Assembly (NCBI GenBank): GCA_013115145.1
Contig: JAAPAO010000399.1
Location: forward strand, 1 to 30,726
Length of the DNA stretch: 30,726 nucleotides
Direction of reading: 5' to 3'
Source: Perkinsus chesapeaki
Lineage: Eukaryota > Perkinsozoa > Perkinsida > Perkinsidae
Of this stretch, positions 19,550 through 30,632 are shown in pieces. The notes below the pieces were generated by a model. That model had not been told where the DNA came from. It saw nothing but the letters and a program-made list of their open reading frames with translations, and did not search any database. Made by a program: the position numbers and the translations under genes. Positions within the stretch are counted from its first letter, which is position 1; each line of letters begins with the position of its first letter.

Positions 19550-22500
19550 GTCATGAGCTTATGTCACAGCAAGACGCACTGTCGAGAGCCAGAAGCGAGC
19601 GGGCCGCGGCTTATCTGAAGGAGACTAATACTCAGTAGTGCAGCCGGGAAGGGGTCTATGGGAGGAGGGGGGAGGGGATGTAGAGTTCCGCACGGCGTAG
19701 ATCTCGCATTATTAAAGTAGAAGAGAATTTGCATAATGGAAAATTTAAAGATTGAGAAAGTATCCGTTCATATCACCTTGTGCGATGCATATAACCAGCA
19801 TAACTTGACTCTCTCGGCGGCCAACCTGAGAGCGGTCGTCCTTCGACAGTATGTGATCGTCCAGTGAATGTGATGGTAATCATTATAGTATCGACTGGTG
19901 GAAATAAAGTGTATTATTGCGAATATGCATTGGCCAAACGACAACCGCAACTCTTTGAGAGGTTTCCTGATTGAGGGGAGTCGGCTTTTCATCGGAGTAG
20001 TACGCCGGCCGAAATTGGCTTTCTTTAATGTCGCTCCGCAAATTTGTTGGAACTCTAGCATTGCTATCTGGCATTAATCTGCATTCTAGGGTGAGCGATA
20101 AGGGCCTCTGGTTGGTTCGTATTCATTGTTGTTCTCAGGCTTCATGAGCAAGCGGAGAAGGTCAATCGCCGAATAGAGGCGGTTGTGGCGGTGGAGCCGC
20201 GGCTTAGTGGTAAGAAAGTCTGCTGGTATTCGGAAGGTCGTGGGTTCAATTCCTGCCACTTTCATTTTATAGAGAATATGAAGCGTCTGGAGCGTCGTTG
20301 TGAGGAGCTTGGGCAAGAACTGCTGGCTGATAAGCATGAAACTGTCGAGGCCAGGCGAGACCTAACCGAGCTCCAGGCTGAGATCGAAGCGGTAAGAGGG
20401 AGGGCTAACGAGATATATATACATTTATAAAATATATTATATATTTCTCCTTGCGTATAAGAAGAGTATAGAACAATAATATTATCTTTGTAGTATTTTA
20501 TGTGTTATTACCACCTATCTGTGGTTAGATGTTTTTCGTTGTTTTGAAATGGTTAGTGCTAACCGTTAGTGATGGGCGTTATGATGATGCAGAGACGAGG
20601 AGCGGTCCTGGATTTATATTTTGTTCTTGTCTTTTTGTTCGGATATCGAATTGGTGTCTATATCGTCACTGGCATTTATAGGTTCCCACGCCATGGACTT
20701 AGCTGCTTCTTTTCGGTATAGGGCCCCACGCCATGGAATTTGAGACTTCTTTTCGGTATAGGGTCCTATCCTCTTCATAAGGAATACTTGCAGCAAAGCC
20801 ATTACGGAAACATCTCAACTTGTGAGTTGATATTTAATTAATAATGGCCACACAGTTATCATTAAAATGCCTTTCGAATGCGGATGTGCATTCCGTGTGT
20901 GGGAAGGGTCTATGATGTTAATCTGTGCTGGCTACTGGTGGCAGCTGAATAGTTAGGTGTTTTAGGAAGTAGCCACTAAGAAGGCCTTGGAACGTGAAGT
21001 GAGCAGTAAGGAATCGTTGAGGAGAAGGCTGATAGAGAAAGGTGGGGGGGGGAGTATCAAATTCAACTTGCAATTGTAGCGTAACCTATTTTCGTATATA
21101 TTTTGACAGTAGTTATTTTTGGTTCGATATTATGCTGATGATCATACGGGATAATTATGTGATTTCACGTTGTTGTAGATGCAATGGATGCCATAGGGTA
21201 TCTGATGGTTGTTGAGGTATCCGCTGTTCAGATGTGGCAGGCAGACGAGGTGACTTGGAGAGGAGGAAGAGTCAAGTTAGACATGAAAGAGCTAATGTTC
21301 ATCAAATTGATAGGAGAGCACAAGGCTTGGCAAAGTACCCTAGCTGGGGATCGAACCTGCGTTGGTAGACTGGGAGGAAAATGCCGGCAGTTTTTCATGA
21401 GTGAAGATTGATAAGTGTAGAGGGACGTTGGCGGCTGTGGAAATGCTGTGGGCGCCTGCGATTGTAGTCGATGGTGACGAATTTTGGGAAGTTCTGGCAA
21501 CGTGTAGACTCGGTAGAAGTGCCATTTCGAAATTGCTAAGATGGATTATTTGTGAAGTCAAATGGAATTTTCAGAACTGATGTGAATCTCTCAAGTCTAT
21601 CCACCACTTCAATGCGATCATGCCTGGAGAAAGCGAGGAAGGAATTCCCTTTCCTCCAGGTAAGGTTGTTGGTTCGATCCCCGGCGGGGGTATTTTAGTG
21701 TTTAGTCGCAGCTCGTTGAGCTAGATCTTGCATGGAAGCGGTTGCCAGAGGAGAGAGCGAAGATACTCGCTCAATCTCAGGAAATGTAATAGGTCAATGC
21801 GGCGGCGGTGGAATCTGTAGGGTCGTCGACGAGTCTTCCGAAAATATGCCTTCCAAGTGTGGAGAACTATTGTAGTAGATAGGCTCCTAGGGGGGCAAGA
21901 AGGGACGTTTGGGAATTTGTGATGCCTCTCTATCACATTCTGGTGGTAGCGCATGACTGGGGGCAATTTCGTGGTCGCCAGAGTGCGGAGAGACATGGTC
22001 TCTTTTTACCAATTTTTGGAGTTTCAGGTCTGCTGGAATAGATACCCCAGAATGCTCCTCCTCACCGATAAATGTAGCAGGAAGGACGGAGGGGATTGAA
22101 AATGCACTCAGAGGGGCTTGGTGAGATTAAGGGGACAGGGACACAATCCTGCCTGGATGGGGTTGACGAGGGCTTCCGCTCAATTTCGCAGTTTCGCCGA
22201 CTACTTGATGATGACTGTGAACCTATGGAATATCTTTGACAGTTGCCGACGCGGGGGGCTGAGGTTTGCTATGATTTCTCGGCATCAGCAATGCTCTCTT
22301 AACCGAGGCTAGCATGTCTCTCTTCGAGGATGCGTCGAATGAATACTGTATGCATGGATAATAATAATATTCTTTATTATTGTTGTTTTGTGGATGATCC
22401 ATCAGTTTGCCTCTCAATCTCCCCTTGAGGTTTCTTACTGGACTTCTTGACAGGTGCCGAATTAGTACTAAGCGCGAAGAGCTGGAGGAGTTGGTGGAGC

Positions 22501-25500
22501 TCGCGGGGGACAGCGATGATGATGATGAGGATGCTGATAGCTCGGAACTCAATGCACAGGATGTAGAAAGGCAAAAGATGCCACCTTGTGCATGCGTGCA
22601 AATTAGGGGTCCCATGTTATAGTGGGAGACGTCTTTGCAGTACTGCGTCCACCCGCGAGGGAGATGGTGGAGTCGCTGTGATGCGGGAAATGTGTTTTGT
22701 AATGAAGCTCGACGGAAGAATTTGACGAAAACGTTGAAGTTAATTTCCACATAATAAATTGCTGAGCAAGGTGACGTGTATAAAACTTATGTACATTATG
22801 GCGAGCATGGTAGAGAATATAATTAGATTATTTCTCATTTGCAGGGACAGTTTTTGTGTTACTCAATTAAGGGACGGAGTTGGGCAAGCTCATCCGGCCA
22901 TTGGGGAATTAGGTTTCGGAGGGTATTAAGGAGTTCCTGAGAGCTGATTATAGATATAATTCACACCGAGCGTTGGTCCGCTTTTCATGATAAGCGCATT
23001 TATCGTTGGAGATGTAATCATTATTTTATGTAGTCAAGTAGCGCCTCTGCCTAGCCGAAGGTCTAGGATGAAGACGAACGACGTAGTCGAGCATCTTATT
23101 ATCATCATTTGGGTTCGTAGGAGTGAAAAATATCGTAAGTTGTTTTCAGTGGGGCTTTTGCATAATGACAACGAGTGCTGCGGGAGTCTCGCAAGTGGCA
23201 AGGTCGAGCAGCGGCGGGAAGCTGCCGAGAATCTCACCATCGGGGAGCGCTATCAACTCTCCGGTAGTCCAGTCCCCTAGAAAGTCGGATGAGGTGATAA
23301 AATGTGGGGGAATAGTAAATATGTGGAGGAAAATGTGGCAGTTGGTGTCTGGGGAAGGAACGAGACATTTCCGTCCCTGTTTCCTATTACAGCCCTCCCC
23401 AGTGAAATAGAATATTCCGTATTATTACGATTTCTCGTTGATTAATAAACGTAAGAGTCTAAAACTTTGTATCGTGGTACTAGAACACATAGTGAGTTGG
23501 CACGTCTGAATCGATCAACCGTTTCATGCCTAGGGGCAAAGATACCGGCGCGCGAGATTATCCGCGCGCGCAGAACTGCCTCACTGAAATAGAATACTTT
23601 ATACTAGTCGACGGTACTCGCCATACTGGAAAACTCAATACTTCGTAATCTGATACTAGGCACTATGAGAGACACACTTTAACATGCTACACGGAAATCT
23701 GAAACTTAATAGTCAACTACCTTCCCTTTCCTCTCGAGAACCGCACACAGTTATTTGCGCATGGACTCTGTGCACTTACCCACAAATCCATCTTCCATTT
23801 CCTCCCAAGCCTTGAAGATAGCAACACGCAGCAGGTCTGCCGATACATACGGTGGGTTTCCAGGCCGATAAACCATCATAGCTTGCTTGCCCCATACATT
23901 TTCGATGGGGTTCAGGTCGGGACTTAATGAGGGCCAGGTGCAAGTAGGCACATCGTGGTCCTCCAACCATTTCTTGGTGCTTGCCGAGGCATGGCAAGGG
24001 GCGTTATCTTGTTGGAATATCATGCCAGGCTCCAAAACGGGAAGGAGGTGGTCAGCTAGGAGCTCCTGATACTTGGCAGAGTTGAGCCGAGTATCGACCA
24101 CTGCCAAGGAGAGCTTCTTGCTGCCACAGATGGCACCCCAGATCATTACTGAACCACCACCAAAGCTTCGTTTCGAACTCACGACAGCTGCAGACTTCGG
24201 AAGCTTCCAGTAATGATACACGCCATCTGGACCATCCAGATTGAACTTTTTTCGTCGGTGAAGACGAAGGTCTTGAAGTCTGTTCCGTCAATGAGATACT
24301 TATTCGCCCACGCTACTCTAGCAGCCTTATGAGTGGCCTTCAAGACCGGCGCCCCTCTAATGGAAGCCCACTCTGCTGCCTCTGACTCAAGAAACCGTCT
24401 TACCGTCTCCCTACCGACAACCAAACCTAGTTCCCTGACCACTCCCGCACAGCTAAGTCCCGGGTCCTGCACCAAAGAACGCACAACACGCCTTTTGTGA
24501 GCTGCAGAAAGCCTCGGCTTGGCCCTGTGGGAAGGTGGGAACTTCCCATCTTCCCAACTGCTGGAATCAACCTTGATGATTGATATGTTGAATTCATTTT
24601 TCTTCGCTGTCTGTTTCCGCTCATCTTTGCACGGTGAAGTGAGTCTGTGGTAGAGGAGGAGCGGTTGAGCTTCGAATGGATGTTCAGGCGGCCCCCGATG
24701 AGGTGTCACCGTTGAGTAAGGTTAACCAGGAGGGATGCTCGGGCGGTAATAAGAAAGTGCCCAACTCGGGGGCTGGCAATAAGGACCAGGTAAAGGGGGG
24801 CATTTGGGGGAAATATGGTATGAAATGTATTGGAAATTGGAGACAAAACTTTGTGTTGAAATATGCAATTGAATTTTATATTTGAGGTAGCTTTCTCTTG
24901 TGGATTCCGGTGGTCAGAAAACAAGTCCTATCCTTACCGGGAGAAAAAAAATGGATAAAGTTCGGATTAGGCACCAGATGGGCCCTTGGGAAGTTGTCGC
25001 TGACTCTCCTCAGAGCAGCGCGGCTAGAGTTGCCCAGGCGAGGGCGGCAGCGGCGCGAACGAGCCGATCGAAAGTTAGGCAACAGCGAGGCGTCAGTGTG
25101 GGGCAAGGAGCACAAAATGGTAATAGGGTTTGGGGAGTATAGATGATTTATTGGATTCAGAATTGGCGGGAACAGTTGGACGAACGCGAACGCTGAGTCC
25201 GCAGGAGGAGGCGAACGAGGGAGGAAAGGGGACGCGGAGATGGTCCGACATGACGAGCGATGAGGACTCTGAGCCGGCTACGTCGAAACTGCGCAAGTTC
25301 GATCCGCCGCGGCGGTCTTTCTCGAGCATTGTTTCTGGAGGGCTGGTGAAGAAGGGCAGTGAGGGAGCGGTCAGTAAGGCTGCTGCTGTTGTGAAGGGGG
25401 GAAGTCCTGTGGGAAGGGCAATGAATGGAGGGAGTAAAACAAAGGGCAGGCAAGGTAATAAAGGAGGGGGTGTTGTAGAAGTATTGAGCATTGCTATATG

Positions 25501-28500
25501 ACAAATGGTTTGAGGAGGATTATCGAAGGCCATTTGGTGTAAAAGTACGATCGATCTCCGAGACCGACGGACAGTTATAGGACTTGGCGACTGCGAATGG
25601 TTGAATGGATTATATTGCACTTGGTTGAAAGTTTGTGAATTTCTAGCGAGGGGCATGTTCCTCGCTTCTTTGAAGATGAATAACTGGCCCGATGAGCAGG
25701 TCACTAAGTCTGAGTAAGCTTGAACTCTTTCTTACTCGGAAGGATTAAGAGCCGTCGGGGCTGGGCGTAAAGAGATAGACCCGCGGTATTGATTTCATTC
25801 ACTTTCTCAGCTAAATCGTGCCGAACCTCAAAGTCTGGCGAAGTTCCGAGTGCGCCGGTGTCGCCACGGGAATCATTGAATGCATCCTTACCTACAATTG
25901 GGATGGTGAAGGCTTGTCCGTGCGAACAGCAAGCTAAAATCAGCAGAGGTGATAGAGGGGTAGGGTTATAAAGATAGTCAGGTAGTTAGGTGGGAAAGGG
26001 AGCGAGCCGAGCCCGACGGCATCGCCAGCGGCTCGCCCGAGCTCGGTTGGCGGGGGAGCAGCGGCGGGGTGTGGCAGCAGTCCTAAGGGAAATAGAGGAA
26101 AGTAATGCTGCGGGTGGGGGAGAGGATACGTGGTTTGGTGAGGGATGAAAAAAATTTCGGAGACTCCTGTGGGCTTCTGTGTCTGGAACATTTTTGAATT
26201 TGAGGCGATGATGTACGTTGGATATTTTTTAATTGGGTTATTGGGAACAGTTGAGTGAGGCGCCGCTGGAATGGAATGAGTTTCTGTTGCGGCGGCAGAG
26301 ACATGACGGATGGGCTGCAAGTTGCAAGCCTTTACGCCCCGAACAAAAGCTGGAGTTCATTTTTCGCGGACAAATCTCATTATTACTCCGTGGTGATACA
26401 AAGATGGCACTCAGAATCTCGCTTCAGCAATCTCGAGTAACGCAGTTTGATGATGCTGGAAGTCTCCCTTTGATAAGCGTTGTTCAGGGCTAGTGGTGTG
26501 GCTGCTACTGCTGCTGCCCAAGGTGGTTCGGCGTTACCTAGCAAGAAGACGACTGCGGTGGCAAAAGGCTCCTCTGCCACAACCACGACGACGTCCACGA
26601 GCGTTGGGGTCAGGAAAGGTGGGGAGGGGAGGACAAGTCCGAGAGGAAGGATGCGGGGGGAGAAGCTGGTCCGGAATGAGATGGAAACAGTTCCTGAGGA
26701 GGGCGAAGTGGATTACGGTGCGGAGAGCATGGAGACGGCACATTGGGCTACGGTAATAATTTTGTGGCGCGTGAAACATCTCTGCGATGGCATTTTCCAA
26801 GGTCCATAATGTCTGCGCATTTCCCTGGTATTACTGTTGCTTAGATGCCTCCAGCTGGCCAGTTCCACCCGCTGCCTGGCTTTTATCCGCCCGGAGCAGT
26901 CCCCCCGATGATGATGTTTCCGGCGCCGGCAGGGTATCCAGCTCCTCCTGGGCCCTATACAGGGATACATATGATGCCTCCTCCACAGGGAGGATTTGGG
27001 CCACTGATGGGTAAGTGGTGGGGTAGGAAGGCGAAGGAGTTGGGGGAAATTTGGTAGAATTCGTCGGGGTACTGTTGATATGATTCATATTTGATCGGGG
27101 AGTATCATATAGAGTGTAGTGCTTTAATATCATTGCTGTCTTCAACGATATAGTAGCAATTGGTATGGAGTAAAGATAAAGGCGCTCTCGAGAGCCAGGA
27201 GCGAGTGGGGCTATTGATTATCATAATAAGAAGTATGCATGTCGAGCAGGCAGTTTTGGGAAGATACTCGTTACTGAAGTTTCACAGAAAACCTTTATTG
27301 TTAAAGCGTCTTGATTTCGCTTCAGTAGTTGAGTGGGGTTCCGCGAATAGGGGAAAAGCTGAGGGCTGTTTGTCAGAATTTGATGGACATTTTTTATCGC
27401 TATTCATATGGTGCCATTTTGAGCGCATCCGTGGATCAGGTAGCTTGCCACCGTTTGAGCACGTGAACAACGGCCCTGAAGCATCGGAGGAGAAATGTGG
27501 GGGGAAGACGACGAAGAAGAAGGGAAGTGGCAGCAAGGGAGGAGGAGGGTCGCAGGCTAAGCAGACGAAGTCGCCGAGGGTTAACCAGGCTGGATGCGCC
27601 GCTGCCAACCCTACAGGGGGGCAGCAGTATCAACTACCTATGTGAGTTGAAGAGGGGCCACATATAGTCCCTATGATGCGTCCGAATTAGTAACATATAT
27701 TATATCACCTCCGCCTTACTACTGCTCTCTTAATGATTGGGTGGGACTTTCCTACTTTGAGGGCGCACTGACTCTCGAATGAGTGATGATGGTTAATAAT
27801 AGTAATATTGTTCATTATTATGGTTCTCCATTGTATTCCTAGCACGCATGCGCATCCTCTTATCGATGTACTCAGGTACGGTCATATCCGTCATCACCCC
27901 ACCGCCACAATCGTTTACACCACCTCTCCCATACCTCAAGACACAACTAGTATAATACTGGTAGGTCTCAGGTTCGATTCCCAGCAACGGTATTTTATCC
28001 CGAAATTCATATGATCTATTCTGAGACTGCACTTGGTTTCATTGCTTTGCCTATCTCGCGAAAGTCTATACCGGGTTTTGGGTTTTGAAAACCCGAAACC
28101 CTTCTAGAAGTTCATGGAGAACCAACGTGTGCATTCCCTTGTCGTAGGTGCCCATGTCCAACCCCCATCAACAGGGGGCTGGTCGGCCTGCTGGTATCCC
28201 CATTATGCCACTGGCATACCCGCCACCGATGCCGGCTCAATTCGACACATCTTACTTTGATGGAGGTGACTACTCACCTCCGAGCCCGCCAATCACTCAT
28301 CCTCCTAGCGGCCCTCAGAGTCTGAGGTGAGGGCGAGTTTTGTGGCGCGCGGGAGGTTTGGTTGTAGGTCTGTTCGTACGCATTCTGTTGCATCAGAAGC
28401 CAGCTTTGATGGCACCCGACCGGTCACAGTGTGCGTTGACAGGAACGCTTTTAAGTCCTGGTTCGACACCGACGTAAGCTTCACCTGTTTGGGCGGTTTT

Positions 28501-28916
28501 TTGGTATTCGGTTGTTTTGGAAAAATTTTATGAATTTCATCGCTTCAACGACACTTATACGCTTGCTAATATTTTAGACAGTCTGAAAATTTCTTTCTTC
28601 AACATGACGAGACGAATGTAGTGAGGTTCTCAGTGCTTTTACGCGTAGCGTAAGTATATCGTTTCGTTCCTTAGCGAGAAAGATAATACTATGAGCAAGT
28701 GGATCTCGAGGATCCTTTGCCATGAAGATTTGGCGAGAATCCAATAATAGAGATCTTAGATAGATCTTAGATAAAGATAGATTTCTTCAATAATAGAGAT
28801 AATTCCCCCATTGCAGGTTCCAGAGTTCCAGCAGCTCCGCGTTAAGAGATATCGAACGATAGACTCCTTCGTGCACTGGATGATGAAGTACTGCAAGAGG
28901 AAGTAGGAAAACTATT
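19550..28916 (+). CDS. Large multi-exon gene: coiled-coil N-terminus and low-complexity (prion-like) regions, function unknown
   Basis: Exons with matching phases: 19550-19634, 20139-20209, 20273-20391, 20966-21041, 21179-21216; then 21706-21785 and 22028-22073; then 23150-23293, 24688-24789, 24918-25119, 25143-25454, 25990-26101, 26488-26752, 26845-27010, 27440-27641, 27843-27960, 28148-28326, 28368-28473, 28582-28644 (or 28649) and a last exon from 28817. Exons between 21216 and 23150 are only partly resolved (others likely near 21471, 21630 and 22454, the last encoding REELEELVELAGDSDDDDED). The N-terminal 130 residues are heptad-rich (KRLERRCEELGQELLADK). The middle is Ser/Pro/Gly/Lys-rich, then a Met/Pro/Gly segment (FHPLPGFYPPGAVPPMMMF) and two related VNQ-G-C motifs (VNQEGCSGGN, VNQAGCAAAN). 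The C-terminus ends FVHWMMKYCKRK (TAG at 28914) or, with the stronger GTAAGT donor, SSSSALRDIER (TAG at 28856). A cytosolic RNA-granule or scaffold protein is a guess from composition only. Confidence 0.6.
20210..20272 (+). repeat. Intron copy A: 63-nt intron with tRNA B-box-like motif
   Basis: Begins GTAAGAAAGTC, has GGGTTCAATTCC at 20242-20253, and ends CATTTTATAG. It splits VAVEPRLS from ENMKRLERR in phase 1. The intron is a multiple of three and has no stop in frame, so retention would add 21 residues. Confidence 0.75.
20684..20766. repeat. 40-bp direct repeat, two copies, in an intron
   Basis: CCACGCCATGGA and CTTCTTTTCGGTATAGGG recur at exactly 40 bases (CCATGG at 20691 and 20731). It lies in the 574-nt intron between the exons ending at 20391 and starting at 20966. 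Confidence 0.85.
21335..21368 (-). repeat. Motif copy D: B-box-like sequence in reverse orientation, probably inside an intron
   Basis: On the plus strand, GTACCCTAGCTGGGGATCGA begins at 21335 and runs into ACC; the minus strand therefore reads GGTTCGATCCCCAGCTAGGG. It falls in a stretch between plausible exons of the plus-strand gene (donor at 21217). It starts with GT and ends TAG at 21368, but splicing exactly there gave no good frame. Confidence 0.5.
21660..21705 (+). repeat. Intron copy E: 46-nt intron with tRNA B-box-like motif
   Basis: Begins GTAAGGTTGTT, has GGTTCGATCCCCGGCG at 21671, then GGGGTATTTTAG, and ends TGTTTAG. CCCC and GGGG flanking GGC can pair. The upstream exon ends KARKEFPFLQ and the downstream exon starts SQLVELDLAW, phase 0. 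Confidence 0.7.
23751..24600 (-). mobile_element. Decayed Tc1/mariner-type transposase (DD34E), frameshifted
   Basis: Minus-strand coding remnant of a cut-and-paste DNA transposon. Two helix-turn-helix-like parts come first (HKRRVVRSLVQDPGLSCAGV; VVGRETVRRFLES). The catalytic triad is visible: the Asp of FTDEK, the Asp of FQQDNAPCH, and the Glu of SPDLNPIENVWG, with 34 residues between the second Asp and the Glu. The reading frame shifts by one base at a six-T run (24247-24252 on the plus strand), right after the first catalytic Asp. No in-frame start Met was found, and the C-terminus stops early at 23751. Terminal inverted repeats were not recognised. It lies antisense in the 1394-nt intron 23294-24687 of the large plus-strand gene. 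Confidence 0.9.
27961..28147 (+). repeat. Intron copy F: B-box-like motif at the 5' end of a 187-nt intron
   Basis: Begins GTAGGTCTCAGGTTCGATTC with the box at 27971, only 10 nt into the intron, then CCAGCAACGGTATTTTA; the remaining about 150 nt end TTGTCGTAG. It lies between exons ending TTSIIL and starting VPMSNPHQQG, phase 0. Confidence 0.72.
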
Positions 28917-30470
28917 ACCAAACGTTTGGTGATGATGACGCTTCCGTGTCGGTTCGGAACCGAGATGCGTCTTTATTCCGGAGGCCAAATAGGAAATATA
29001 CGGCGTTGTGAATCTTTTTATTCTTGGCATTATTTAGATTCGTATCAATTAAGGCCGTTTGTTAGTTTCATGAGTAGCCTTCCTCTCTGCCGAACAACCA
29101 GTAGAGCTCCACCGCTCCGCTCGAATTTAATCATTTGGAGTCTATTTCGAAGAATTCAACTTCGTTATAATGTGAATTACATCTGAGTTGGCTATCCGTA
29201 TCGTAATTTAGTGTCAACTCAGTTGGCCATCGGTGTGGTCTTCAGGAGTATCTATCACGGTCTGTATATCCTCGTGAGAGTCACCGACGCTGAGAAGTTG
29301 CTGGAAGTTCTGACGAGGCTGATACCCACTTGGCACAGTGTTGTCATGGGCATATATGTGTAAGAGGGGGGGCATTGAGCTCTACGCACTAGAAGATACG
29401 CAACCGCTTTGTTACTATTAGATTTATGTAATTATTAGGGCAAAACTGTGAGCATTATTCTTCCCAACTGCTGCTGCTTCATCACTCTCTGGGCAAGCTC
29501 ATTACCTTCGTACTTCTTTCTTTCTTTTTCTTCTTCTTTAGCAGCCTGTCCCCTTCGATCGGGGTGTTGATTATAGTCAGTATCGCGGGGGCAGCGGGTC
29601 GAGGTTGTTGTTATAACCTCCTGAGCTTTGGCTAGTTCCGAGTATCCATTTTTTCATGAGTGACAGGCGACAAGGCGTATCTCATTGATTTACTACTTGT
29701 TATAATCTTGACGTAGCAAATGAACCATAAATACAATATAGCGGTATTATAATGTCGTAATGTGGTGGATTGATCCAATTCAGGCAGCGTACCTTATCTG
29801 TTAATGAGGTGACATTTATTTGTCATCGCGGAAATATGAAGTATTCCCAACTTGATGATCTGTCGTCCTTCCGCTTATATACCTTTTCTGTTTTTTCGGG
29901 AATTATTTTGCTTTGCCTGATTCCTGAGAACGAAGATATCATTATATAATACTTTATAATATGGCTTAGTTTACGGTGTAGCCATTGCAGCTTTCCCGAG
30001 CTCATCGCTGAAGCTGGGATTCAAGTCCTTTGTTGGAATGAGCATGTCAGATACGAGCAGTCGCGAGGAAAGGTGGGGAAGCCTCTACAGAGGAGAGTTG
30101 CTCAGCATTTACCCATCCGACATGATCCAAGGGTCACAATAGTCGACACACTCGCAGTAGGATAATCAGACCGACAATTTCTGAGTTGAGTTCAGGAAAC
30201 GTGCCGACTTGCTATTGCGTCCGGAGCAGGTGTAGATGCAGCATTGAACATCTCACCATCGCCGTTGAAGGCGAAAGAAGATGAGATGAAGAAAGAGATT
30301 ATAAGTTGATTACGGTTTACCTCTTGGTTGCTTCCATTATTGGAATCGCCGGTCTAGAAGCCGCCGCCTGAGTCACATGAAGTTTGTCTGAATACTTGAA
30401 TTAAACAAGCCTGCAGGCCGGAATGGGTGTTGGGTTTTTGGGGGGAGATACAGGGAGGAATTAGTCGGTT
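28917..30470. other. Intergenic, nothing recognised
   Basis: About 1.55 kb. Short open frames (28926-29186 +, 29823-30005 -) lack starts, splice context or motifs. There are pyrimidine-rich (TTTCTTTCTTTTTCTTC, about 29515-29535) and AT-rich stretches. No RNA gene or mobile element was seen. Confidence 0.4.
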
Positions 30471-30632
30471 TTATTCGGCTGGGAGTCGTAGTGGAACAAC
30501 AGGTGTGTCGGTGTTAACCTTCTCGGGAGCGGTCTCTGAACTTGAACTAGTCATATTAACAGACAATGCACTTGTTGACACTTGAACAACAGCACTGCCT
30601 ACAGTGATGGCCACGCTGAGCTTGTGGGACAT
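30471..30632 (-). CDS. Possible small secreted or truncated protein at the window edge
   Basis: From an ATG at 30632 the minus strand encodes 53 aa. A short hydrophobic start (KLSVAITVGSAVV) could be a weak signal peptide, followed by a Ser/Thr/Pro-rich polar tail ending PLRLPAE. The start lies in the first copy of the 68-bp tandem repeat, so the true 5' end may be an exon beyond the window. No family was recognised. Confidence 0.35.
   Translation of the reverse strand: MSHKLSVAITVGSAVVQVSTSALSVNMTSSSSETAPEKVNTDTPVVPLRLPAE

Noticed and set aside
20190-20272. Functional tRNA gene at the plus-strand B-box
   Set aside because: The acceptor ends pair poorly, and the A-box-like GGCTTAGTGG overlaps an exon (EPRLS) and a splice donor.
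24240-24262. Programmed -1 frameshift in the transposase
   Set aside because: The codons at the A-run do not form a standard slippery heptamer, and other signs of decay (no start Met, early stop) favour a simple indel or sequencing error.
26233-26493. Open frames QLSEAPLEWNEF... and MTDGLQVASLYAPNK... at 26233-26493
   Set aside because: The exons at 25990-26101 and 26488-26752 join in phase 2 without them, so this stretch is best read as intron; no phase-correct way to include either was found.
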